Shown: piece after piece, positions 17,395-24,607 of the stretch
How the letters are laid out: every line of letters begins with the position of its first letter
Position numbering within the stretch: the stretch's first letter is position 1
Origin: Geomonas agri
Lineage (GTDB): Bacteria; Desulfobacterota; Desulfuromonadia; Geobacterales; Geobacteraceae
NCBI RefSeq assembly: GCF_020179605.1
Contig: NZ_JAINZO010000001.1
Coordinates: 1,178,001 to 1,242,000, forward strand
DNA length: 64,000 nucleotides
Direction of reading: 5' to 3'
Notes under the pieces: model-generated
Told to the model about the DNA's origin: nothing
The model's input: only the letters and a program-made list of their open reading frames with translations
Databases searched by the model: none
Made by a program: the position numbers and the translations under genes

Positions 17395-18945
17395 CTACAT
17401 GGTGGCCACTTGCAGGTGCGGATGTGACTGGAAGTCGAGCTTTAGGCGGCAGGATTCCTGGAGCAGGTCGCTTTTTGCCTTGGCGCCGTAAAGCTCCACC
17501 GACATATCCTCGTCTCCGCCCAGGGTCAGCCGCAGCAGGTCTTTGTCGAGCACGCAGTCGAGCTGCTGCACCACGGCATTGCGGCGCCGGTCCAGCCCGT
17601 CGCAGAGCCTGAGGATGCCGCCCAGCCGTGAGACCAGGAGCTGGTCAGCTGCGGAGAGGCGGGTGTACTCGTCGTGCTTTTTTTTGGGCATCGACTTGCG
17701 GTGGTAGCGGGCGATGTTGGCCATCAGCTCGCGCTCACGCGGGGTGAAACCGAACAGGTCGGCGTGGCGAATCAGGTGATAGGAATGCTTGTGATGGCTG
17801 GAATAACTGATGAAGTAGCCGACGTCGTGCATGATGGCGGCTGCTTCCAAAAGCCTCAGTTCCTTGTCGCCCCAGCCGTAGCGTTTTGCCAGCGCCAGAA
17901 AAATCTGCCGGGAGAGCCTTGCCACCTGTAGGGCGTGCCCCTCGTCAGAGTGGCAGGAACGGGCGAACTCCAGGGTACCCTCGCGCCAGGAACGCCGCTT
18001 TTTTTCCGGCAGCAGGTTGCGGCGGCGCAGGCCGCGCAGGATGAGCCCCTCACGGATGCCGCGCTCGTTTACCTTCAGGTGGTTCACCTGGAAAAAGTCC
18101 ATCAGCTCGTCTACCGCCGTGACGCCGGCCACGATGATGTCGGAACGATCGGGGTTCAGTCCCGGAAGGGCGCGGCGCTCCTTATCGCTCTTTCTTGCCA
18201 GCATGGCCAGAAGGTGCACCAGCTCGCTACGAAGCAGTTCGTAGCCGTGCAGGGAGTCGAACTTTTCGCCACGGGCGGCGGCCACCATGGCGGCGATGGA
18301 GGTGACGGTGCCCCCCGAGCCGACCAGGCACTGCATTCCGGTGCGTTCTCCCGTGTAGGCGGTTTTCAGCGTTTTGCGGACGTGCTTGCGCAGCTTCTGG
18401 TGTTCCGCCTGCTGCACCGGATCGCTCTTCAGAAAGCTCTCGGTCAAGAAAACGGCGCCCAGTTCCAGCGACAGCATCTCCTCGGTGTGCGCTCCCAAGG
18501 CCGAGATGAGCTCCAGGCTGCCGCCTCCGATGTCGAAGATCAGGTGCCGCACACCCTCGAGTTCGAAGTTGTGCTGGGCGGAGAGGGCGGCCAGTTCCGC
18601 TTCTTCCTCACCGCTGATCACCTCGATCTTCAGGCCGGTCTGCTCCTTCACGGCGGCAACCAGTTCGCGGCCGTTGCTTGCCTTGCGTACCGCGCTGGTT
18701 GCCACTGCCTCGATAGAGGTGACCCGGTAACCGTCGATGATCTTTTTCTGACGCGACAGCGCCTCGATGGCGCGATCCCAGGCCGCAGCGGATATGGCAC
18801 CGGTCTGGTGCAGTCCTTCGCCCAGGCGCACCAGCACCTTCTCGTCGTCGAGGATCTTGTACTTGCCGCTCCCCGCGGTCTCGACGATGATGCTACGGAT
18901 CGAGTTGGTCCCGATGTCGATGGCGGCCATCCGGTTCTGTCTCAA
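17395..18945 (-). CDS. Ppx/GppA exopolyphosphatase family protein with C-terminal HD domain
   Basis: A 516-residue protein. Residues 1-300 are the ASKHA-type Ppx/GppA fold (AAIDIGTNSIRSIIVE; HLIFDIGGGSLELI; CLVGSGGTVTSIAAM). Residues about 320-490 form an HD-type helical domain with EAAAIMHDVGYFISYSSHHKHS. It hydrolyses polyphosphate or pppGpp; the two cannot be told apart by eye. The start is TTG at 18945 with AAGGAG six bases away; the internal ATG five codons later has no site. It is the last of three minus-strand genes (SixA, helix-hairpin-helix, Ppx/GppA) pointing to phosphate or stringent metabolism. Confidence 0.92.
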   Translation of the reverse strand: MRQNRMAAIDIGTNSIRSIIVETAGSGKYKILDDEKVLVRLGEGLHQTGAISAAAWDRAIEALSRQKKIIDGYRVTSIEAVATSAVRKASNGRELVAAVKEQTGLKIEVISGEEEAELAALSAQHNFELEGVRHLIFDIGGGSLELISALGAHTEEMLSLELGAVFLTESFLKSDPVQQAEHQKLRKHVRKTLKTAYTGERTGMQCLVGSGGTVTSIAAMVAAARGEKFDSLHGYELLRSELVHLLAMLARKSDKERRALPGLNPDRSDIIVAGVTAVDELMDFFQVNHLKVNERGIREGLILRGLRRRNLLPEKKRRSWREGTLEFARSCHSDEGHALQVARLSRQIFLALAKRYGWGDKELRLLEAAAIMHDVGYFISYSSHHKHSYHLIRHADLFGFTPRERELMANIARYHRKSMPKKKHDEYTRLSAADQLLVSRLGGILRLCDGLDRRRNAVVQQLDCVLDKDLLRLTLGGDEDMSVELYGAKAKSDLLQESCRLKLDFQSHPHLQVATM

Positions 18946-19031
18946 CGGCTACTCCTTAAGCGTGATGGGATGCCACGATTGTATCAGGGCGGGACGGATA
19001 TTGACAACCAGTGAGGGCATAAGTGGTGACG

Positions 19032-19556
19032 CTACGTCAGAGCCTTCAACACGGTCTTTCTCGCTTTCTTGAAGCCCTTGCGCACCTTCTTCAGGGTGGC
19101 ATCGTCGAGGCCGGTGACTTTCTTTTCCGCCTTGCCCAATATCTTTGCGATACGTCTTGAGCGTTTGTTGCCGAAATCGTGCATCTGCAGCAATGCGTTC
19201 TCGATTCTTTCCAGATCCGCCCCGAGTTTTCTGCCGCACTTTTCAGAAATCTCCCCGGCGAACCGGTCCCGGGTCGCTTGGGCCAGGTTTTCTACTTTTT
19301 CCCTCATCCCGGCCACCCGCTGCTGCATGAGCTGAACCGGGTCCGGCCGATCGTCCTGCTCCAACCCGGCCAGTTCCCGGGCCTGTTGCAGTATCGATGC
19401 GATGTGGCGCCGGTTCACCCCGCGCACCTTGCTCAAACCTTCCTCTCCTGCCTGCGCTATCTTGGCGAAGCTGTCGAAACCCGCGTCATACAGCCTCTTG
19501 CCCAGTATCGCGCCGACGCCTTTCAGCCGCCTGAAATCCGCTGTCGACTGGACCAT
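19032..19556 (-). CDS. Helix-hairpin-helix protein, unknown function
   Basis: A 174-residue basic protein. Residues 5-65 hold two helix-hairpin-helix motifs (FRRLKGVGAILGKRLYDAGF and LSKVRGVNRRHIASILQQAR), a DNA-binding unit like that in topoisomerase VI/RadA-type or DUF4332 proteins. The middle is coiled and charged. The C-terminus is Lys-rich (KKVRKGFKKARKTVLKAL). The ATG at 19556 is eight bases from AAGGAG; the GTG three codons upstream overlaps that site. It lies between sixA and the Ppx/GppA gene. A link between DNA binding and phosphate metabolism is not evident. Confidence 0.75.
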   Translation of the reverse strand: MVQSTADFRRLKGVGAILGKRLYDAGFDSFAKIAQAGEEGLSKVRGVNRRHIASILQQARELAGLEQDDRPDPVQLMQQRVAGMREKVENLAQATRDRFAGEISEKCGRKLGADLERIENALLQMHDFGNKRSRRIAKILGKAEKKVTGLDDATLKKVRKGFKKARKTVLKALT

Positions 19557-19600
19557 CTTGGACACTCCTTGTGCGTTGTTTGCCCTGCCTCGTTTCCGGG

Positions 19601-20122
19601 TCAGCCTCCCTGCCGCAGGCGGTCGAGCGCCTTGCCCCTGGAGGTGACGATCCTGCCGGTTCCGGTAACCAGTTGCAGGAATAGTGGTTCGCTGCTGCCG
19701 CTGGCGCTTCTCTTGAACGATACGGTCCCACCCTTAGGGAGGGTAAGTGATGCTTCTTCCCCAAGCAGTGCCTGCGTCACCAGTCCCAGGTCCGGCTCAT
19801 GGCCGACCAGGACGACCTCGGTTACCTGGGGGTAGAGCTTGAGCAACTCGTCGAGTCTCTCCGGGCGGAACCCCGGTGCGAGCTGAGACGCCACGATGAG
19901 TTCGCGCTTGTAACGGAGTTTTTCCCCCAGGATGTCCGCGGTCTGCACCGCGCGCACTAGCGGGCTGGTCAGCACCAGGTCGGGCTCGATTCCGAGGGTG
20001 GCGAGGCTCTTGGCTACCCTGCGGAAGCGTCTTCTGCCGCGGCGGGTGAGGTAGCGGTGCTCTTCGGGCACCTCCGGCGTTCTCTCAATGGCTTCCGCGT
20101 GTCGCACTATGTGGATGATCAT
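19601..20122 (-). CDS. sixA: Phosphohistidine phosphatase SixA
   Basis: A 173-residue histidine phosphatase. The catalytic RHG-type motif is IVRHAEA at the N-terminus (H8), with the conserved SPLVRAVQTA arginine region and the second histidine in VVLVGHEPDL. Family members remove phosphate from phosphohistidine proteins such as ArcB or PTSNtr components. A gap of about 44 bases leads to the helix-hairpin-helix gene on the same strand. In related organisms sixA commonly accompanies ppx and polyphosphate genes, as here. Confidence 0.9.
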   Translation of the reverse strand: MIIHIVRHAEAIERTPEVPEEHRYLTRRGRRRFRRVAKSLATLGIEPDLVLTSPLVRAVQTADILGEKLRYKRELIVASQLAPGFRPERLDELLKLYPQVTEVVLVGHEPDLGLVTQALLGEEASLTLPKGGTVSFKRSASGSSEPLFLQLVTGTGRIVTSRGKALDRLRQGG

Positions 20123-20311
20123 GGTCGGCCCCCTGGATTAGGCAACGTTAAAGACTTTAGCGAATCTCTTTCAAATTGCAACCTGCTGTCTGTACGAGTT
20201 GACGGCAGTGTTGGGGCACTATGCCGCAACCGGGCTACAGTGGCAGGGGCAATCGTGTGAGTACGTGGGGCAAATCTGAAGAGAGATGCAGATGAGGTCG
20301 TGGAGAAAGGT

Positions 20312-20332
20312 CCCCTCCCGGTGAGGGGAGGG
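20312..20332 (-). terminator. Hairpin, possible terminator of the minus-strand small-gene set
   Basis: CCCCTCCC-GGTGA-GGGGAGGG, extended past a mismatch by AGG/CCT. On the minus strand it is followed by a short T-rich stretch. It also resembles the ubiquitous CCCTCTCCC...GGGAGAGGG intergenic repeats, so its role is uncertain. Confidence 0.4.
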
Positions 20333-20382
20333 TACCTATGGATAATGGGTAAGGACAGGATATCTGAGTGCAGGAGGTGGAG

Positions 20383-20469
20383 TCAGCGTACCAAAAGCTG
20401 TTCCAGATTGTTTTTCATCGCGGTGGATATGGCTTCGGAAGGGACGGAGCCGCCTATACCTTTGTTCAT
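20383..20469 (-). CDS. Micro-ORF encoding a 28-residue peptide
   Basis: An ORF of 28 codons with AGGAGGAG seven bases before the ATG at 20469. The peptide begins MNKGIGGSVPSEAIS and ends in a helical NNLEQLLVR. It has no Cys, no signal peptide and no obvious membrane span. It lies 85 bases downstream of the 98-residue gene on the same strand, as the third gene of a small cluster, with a hairpin after it. The ribosome site is strong for a chance ORF. Whether it is a modified peptide precursor, an assembly factor or a leader peptide cannot be decided from sequence. Confidence 0.45.
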   Translation of the reverse strand: MNKGIGGSVPSEAISTAMKNNLEQLLVR

Positions 20470-20554
20470 TACCGTTCTCCTCCTGTGGCTAACGGCGCAA
20501 CGATGGCAGGGGAATCTTGGTTGTTGTGCCCGTGGTGGTGACGGTGTTGTCGAG

Positions 20555-20851
20555 CTACCGGTAGGAGAGCATCTCCTTGCCGCAACCGGTGAGGAAATCG
20601 AAGACCTCGCCGCGACTGACCAGGAAGCGGGGCATGTCCTGGTTCATCAGGTCCTCCAGGAAGTGGAGGGTGAAGGCATCATCCCGCTCCAGTTCGTTCA
20701 TGACCGCTGCAAGTAGCGGCAGGATGTCGTACAGGTCGTCCCGGTTGAAGGGGGCACTGTCGCCAGGTCCGGAGAACTTGGCGTCGAACCTGGTTTCGGT
20801 GACCTTCGGGTACTTGTACTTCAGATCGGAGGCGAGGATGGTCACTTCCAT
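20555..20851 (-). CDS. Uncharacterised 98-residue acidic protein
   Basis: A soluble 98-residue protein with no family recognised. It begins with a strand (MEVTILASDLKYKYP), then a conserved-looking acidic/aromatic helix (NRDDLYDILPLLAAVMNELERDDAFTLHFLEDLM), and ends FDFLTGCGKEMLSYR. GGAGG precedes the ATG, 9 bases after the stop of the upstream small HTH-like gene, so the two are co-translated. The 28-residue ORF follows. Confidence 0.65.
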   Translation of the reverse strand: MEVTILASDLKYKYPKVTETRFDAKFSGPGDSAPFNRDDLYDILPLLAAVMNELERDDAFTLHFLEDLMNQDMPRFLVSRGEVFDFLTGCGKEMLSYR

Positions 20852-20860
20852 GGTGTCCTC

Positions 20861-21103
20861 CTAGTGGCATCCGCACCTGGCTGCGGTGCAGGCGCTACGG
20901 CAGGCCGGCTGTTGCTGTACCGACTCGCTGTGCTCCTCGTAGCTATCCAGAGAGGCCTTGGTTATGAACCAGCCCTGGTCGGAGAGGGTTCCCTGCAGAG
21001 CCTTCTGCTTGAGCAGCATGAGCACCCGGGTTTCCGTGGTAGAGAGTTCGATGGCAGCTTCGGCTGCGGTGACGTGTGCAATCCCGTCGATGATCTCGGT
21101 CAT
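20861..21103 (-). CDS. Small helix-turn-helix-like protein with Cys-rich C-terminus
   Basis: An 80-residue protein. Residues 9-55 look like an excisionase/MerR-type winged helix (VTAAEAAIELSTTETRVLMLLKQKAL...WFITKASLDSYEE). The tail contains five Cys and ends in CGCH (CRSACTAARCGCH), which could bind a metal. GGAGG lies seven bases before the ATG at 21103; the open frame upstream lacks signals. It is the first gene of a set of three small minus-strand genes. Possibly a metal- or redox-responsive regulator; this is inference. Confidence 0.6.
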   Translation of the reverse strand: MTEIIDGIAHVTAAEAAIELSTTETRVLMLLKQKALQGTLSDQGWFITKASLDSYEEHSESVQQQPACRSACTAARCGCH

Positions 21104-21411
21104 GGCAACTCCTCCTTCGCCGTACTGCTTTACATGGAGCATGCCAGTGGCAGATCCTTCGCCCGAATAGCCGAAAAAACAAACGGTTAGGATCTGGTGA
21201 CATAGCCAGGGCATGTCTGCGCACTGCTCATGAAATAGCCATCCTGCCTGTTCGAGGGCAGGGAAAATGCGCTGCAGAGCGGCTGTAGTGCCAATCCCGG
21301 GTCTGCAGCCGTGATTTCGATGTGTCAGGTGCAACCTGATATCGGAGTTGATAACAAAGGCCAGACATAGTAACCTGCACCGGTAATTCATCACGGTAGC
21401 TGAGAGAATTT
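21104..21411. other. Divergent intergenic region
   Basis: 308 bases between the small HTH-like gene (minus) and the M20 peptidase (plus). On the minus strand TGGCATG-CTCC-ATGTA near 21135-21150 resembles a sigma-54 site but has GT in place of GC at -12. No other structure is recognised. Confidence 0.4.
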
Positions 21412-22704
21412 ATGCCGACACAATTGCAGCTCCAGACAGTGAGCGGGCAGGTGGAAGCCGAACTGCCCTCGCTTGTGGAGATCTACAAGCATCTTCACGC
21501 TCGTCCTGAACTTTCCGGGCAGGAGCGCGCCACCGCCTCGCTGCTGGCGGGTGAGCTCAAAAAGCTGGGCTTTAGGGTAACGGAAGGGATCGGCAGGTAC
21601 AGTCGGTTCGACTGGCCTGGCTTTGGTCTGATGGCGGTGCTGGAGAATGGACCCGGCCCGACGCTGCTGATGCGGGCTGACATGGATGCGCTGCCGGTGC
21701 AAGAGAAGACGGGACTCCCCTACGCCAGCACGGCACGGGCGATCTACCGGGACGGTAGCGAGGTTCCCGTGATGCACGCGTGTGGGCATGACGTGCACGT
21801 GTCCTGCCTGCTGGGCGCTGCGCGAGTGTTGGCGACGGCCCGGGAGTGCTGGTCCGGCACGCTGGTCCTGGTGGGCCAGCCTGGCGAAGAGGGAGGGGAC
21901 GGCGCGCAGGCGATGATCGACGACGGCGCCTACCGGCTCTGCCCCAAGCCGGATTTCGCGTTGGCCCTGCACAGTACCCTGTTCCTGAAGGCCGGTACCG
22001 CGGGGTACGCACCGGGCAACTTCCTGGCCAGCTTCACCGAGGTGGAGATTGTGGTGCGCGGCGTGGGGGCGCACGGTTCCGCGCCTGAGCACGGCAAGGA
22101 CCCGGTCGTGATGGCGGCCCAGTTGGTACTCGCTCTGCAGACCATCGTGAGCCGTGAGATCACCCCCCACGAGCCTGCCGTGGTCACCGTCGGGTCCATC
22201 CACGGCGGCGCCGCCTGCAATGTCATTCCCGAAGAGGTAGTGCTGCAACTGAGCATCAGGAGCTACGACAACCGGGTTCGCGACAAAATCCTGGACTCGG
22301 TGCGGCGCATCTGCACAGGTGTGGCCCTTGCCGCCGGAGTCCCGGAGGAACGCTTTCCCGTTGTTTCAGTCCTCGCCTGTCATCCTGCTACCTACAACGA
22401 TCCGGCCCTCGCCGAGCACGTGGCAGAAGCACTGCGCTCGGCGCTCGGGACGGACAATGTGGTCCGCTCAGCGGCGAGGATGGTGAGCGAGGATTTCGGT
22501 TCCTGGGGGCTTGGTGGGGCGATCCCGATCTGCATGTTCTGGTTGGGGGCTGCCGATCCTGTGCTGTTCGAGGAGGGGCTGCGGCAGGGGGGGGCAATGC
22601 CGTCGCAGCATTCGCCGCTTTACGCGCCGCTGCCGGAACCGACACTGCGGGCGGGCGTCAAGGCGCTGGTCGCGGCGGCCTGCAAACTGTTGCCGGCGGG
22701 GTAG
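21412..22704 (+). CDS. M20 family amidohydrolase (hippurate hydrolase/HipO-like)
   Basis: A 430-residue metallo-amidohydrolase of the M20D type. It has ARPELSGQE near the N-terminus, the metal ligands H and D in VMHACGHDVHVSC, the general base EE in GQPGEEGGDGAQAMI, and further ligands in the C-terminal GSEDFG-like segment (VSEDFGSWG). A central dimerisation domain lies at about 190-305 (GAHGSAPEHGKDPV). It cleaves N-acyl amino acids or related amides in the cytosol; the specific substrate is not deducible. The ATG follows a weak GAGAGAA site. Confidence 0.92.
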   Translation: MPTQLQLQTVSGQVEAELPSLVEIYKHLHARPELSGQERATASLLAGELKKLGFRVTEGIGRYSRFDWPGFGLMAVLENGPGPTLLMRADMDALPVQEKTGLPYASTARAIYRDGSEVPVMHACGHDVHVSCLLGAARVLATARECWSGTLVLVGQPGEEGGDGAQAMIDDGAYRLCPKPDFALALHSTLFLKAGTAGYAPGNFLASFTEVEIVVRGVGAHGSAPEHGKDPVVMAAQLVLALQTIVSREITPHEPAVVTVGSIHGGAACNVIPEEVVLQLSIRSYDNRVRDKILDSVRRICTGVALAAGVPEERFPVVSVLACHPATYNDPALAEHVAEALRSALGTDNVVRSAARMVSEDFGSWGLGGAIPICMFWLGAADPVLFEEGLRQGGAMPSQHSPLYAPLPEPTLRAGVKALVAAACKLLPAG

Positions 22705-22830
22705 GGGAGAGGGAGGGACGGCAAATCTCCCCGGCCTCCTTCACCAAGCGGGGGACTCCGGGGCACGTTCCACGCTTTGTGACATGTTTCCGTCATGGTC
22801 CCGGTGCTGCCGGATCAGAAGAACCAAAAG

Positions 22831-22870
22831 AAAGGGGCGCATCTTGCGATGCGCCCCTTTCCATTTTTCT
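22831..22870. terminator. Bidirectional intrinsic terminator between convergent genes
   Basis: A 13-bp perfect stem AAAGGGGCGCATC / GATGCGCCCCTTT, loop TTGC, followed by CCATTTTTCT on the plus strand. It separates the convergent M20 and DUF3300 genes. Confidence 0.85.
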
Positions 22871-22950
22871 TGCCTGCTGTCACATCTCTAGGTCCGAAGA
22901 GGGGGGCGAATGATTATTCGTCCCTATGTGGCCTCTCGAGCGAAAAGGTA

Positions 22951-24507
22951 TCAGCGCTCCTCGCCGCGCTGCAAGGCTCGGCCCCCTTGGGATTCACCGC
23001 GTCCCTGCGATTCGCCGCGCCCACGACCTCCCGGCTCAAACTCCCGTGCCGGCCGTGTCGGTTCGGCAGGCTCGGTCTTGGGCGCCGGTGTTGCTGCCGG
23101 TGCCGGTTTCGGCTTCTCGACCCGCGGGGTGACCGGTCGCACCGGAACTGCCGGGGCTGCCGGAATTGCTGCTGGTGCCTTGACTGCCGGCTCTGCCGCA
23201 GGAGCGTGGGGAGCGGCGCCGCGTGCTGCGGGAGCGGTCGTTGTCGGCGCCGGTATCGTCGCGGCGCCCGGTGGCTGCACGCCTGGGCGGTTCACCGGGC
23301 GGGGTTCCCTGCGTCGGTTCTCTTCCCGGTTCTCGCCCTTGTCCGGGCGTCCTTCCTTGGTGGCGGCCGGTGCCGGCTGTTGCCTGCCGGGTTGCGCCTG
23401 GGGCTGTTCTTTGGGCGGGGTCGGCGCAGGTTGCCGTTGTGCAGCAGGTGGGGGCGCACCAGGCTTGGCCGGCTTCGTCGCCGGGGCTGGTACGCCTGGC
23501 GCTGGCGCCGCATCACGGCGGTTCCACGGCTCCCTGCGTCGCTCGGTTGCCGGTTGCCCCTGGCCGGCGCGCTGCTGTTCGACCTTGCCCGGGCGCGGCT
23601 GTTCAGCCCTCGGCCGGCGCGGTTCTACACGCACTGGCGGCATCCGCCCCTCATCCCGGTGCTGCCTGGTTTCCACGCGTAGTTGTTCCCGGTACTTGCG
23701 GGTGTCACGCTGCACCACACGCTGGTTGATGGTGATGGTCGCGGCTCGCCTGTTTATGTAGATATTCTGACGGTCGCGGATGTAGGGACGCGAGCGAGTG
23801 ATCCATCCGCTACCACGCCAGCCATGGTAGTAGACCCTGCGCTCGCGCCAGTTGCAGTCGCGGTTCAACCACGGGCCTATGGTAAAGCCGACACTGAAGG
23901 TGATGAAGGGGGAACTGGGGTAGTAGCGTTCCACGTAGACAACGTTTGGGTCGTATACCGGGACGTAGACGTACTCAGGACGGGCCGGTACGATCCGGAT
24001 GATGTCACCCTCAAAATAGACCTGCTGCTGCGGCGTCGAGAACAGGTTCCCCTCGTCGTAGGCGAAGCGGCGTAACCTCTGGATAGCGTCCATCACGTCC
24101 TGTGGCTGTTCGATGTACGCCTGGCCCACCGACGCGGTCCACTGGTACTCCCGGTCCATCATGTACAGAACCTGCGGGTAATGGGCCACTGCGCGTACAC
24201 TGATGTCCCAAGGTTGGTAGTCGATGCGCGGGGTGTCGCCATAGAGCCTGACGAAATTGGCAGCATCGTGGATCTGGTCCACGAAGGTCGCTGCGGGAAG
24301 GATCTGGGCTATCAGCGGGTCCGGGTAGAGCGCGATCCGGGCCAGCAGGTCATCCAGTTCCTCGGGATAGAGGAGGTCGTCGTTCAGGTAGCCATCCTGG
24401 TCCGACATCTGGTAGTAACCCGGCTCCGACTGTGCCTGAACCGGCGCGGTAGTGACAGTAACCGGAAGCAGTACTGCCATCAGCAGGATGATCAGTATCC
24501 TTTTCAT
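22951..24507 (-). CDS. DUF3300 exported protein with long Pro/Ala/Arg-rich tail
   Basis: A 518-residue protein. A signal peptide spans 1-25 (ILIILLMAVLLPV...AQA). The DUF3300 domain (about 45-215) has LDDLLARIALYPDPLIAQILPAAT, repeated Y/W-rich segments and YVYVPVYDPNVVYVE. A basic/aromatic segment follows to about 290. The rest (300-518) is low-complexity Pro/Ala/Arg/Glu and likely disordered or wall-spanning. The family is periplasmic with unknown function. The protein ends RGESQGRGESQGGRALQRGEER. It is monocistronic, with a terminator on the downstream side. Confidence 0.85.
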   Translation of the reverse strand: MKRILIILLMAVLLPVTVTTAPVQAQSEPGYYQMSDQDGYLNDDLLYPEELDDLLARIALYPDPLIAQILPAATFVDQIHDAANFVRLYGDTPRIDYQPWDISVRAVAHYPQVLYMMDREYQWTASVGQAYIEQPQDVMDAIQRLRRFAYDEGNLFSTPQQQVYFEGDIIRIVPARPEYVYVPVYDPNVVYVERYYPSSPFITFSVGFTIGPWLNRDCNWRERRVYYHGWRGSGWITRSRPYIRDRQNIYINRRAATITINQRVVQRDTRKYREQLRVETRQHRDEGRMPPVRVEPRRPRAEQPRPGKVEQQRAGQGQPATERRREPWNRRDAAPAPGVPAPATKPAKPGAPPPAAQRQPAPTPPKEQPQAQPGRQQPAPAATKEGRPDKGENREENRRREPRPVNRPGVQPPGAATIPAPTTTAPAARGAAPHAPAAEPAVKAPAAIPAAPAVPVRPVTPRVEKPKPAPAATPAPKTEPAEPTRPAREFEPGGRGRGESQGRGESQGGRALQRGEER

Positions 24508-24607
24508 AGCTCTCTCCTAAAGAGGGGTTGCCTTTGGTCACCGGTCCAGTCTAGCAGAAGCGGGCAGGCATGGCAAAACGGAAGCGTGCCGCGACAGGCG
24601 GCTGTGG

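Noticed and set aside
21130-21155. Sigma-54-like TGGCATG-N4-ATGTA on the minus strand before the small HTH-like gene
   Set aside because: The -12 element lacks the GC dinucleotide that is nearly invariant.
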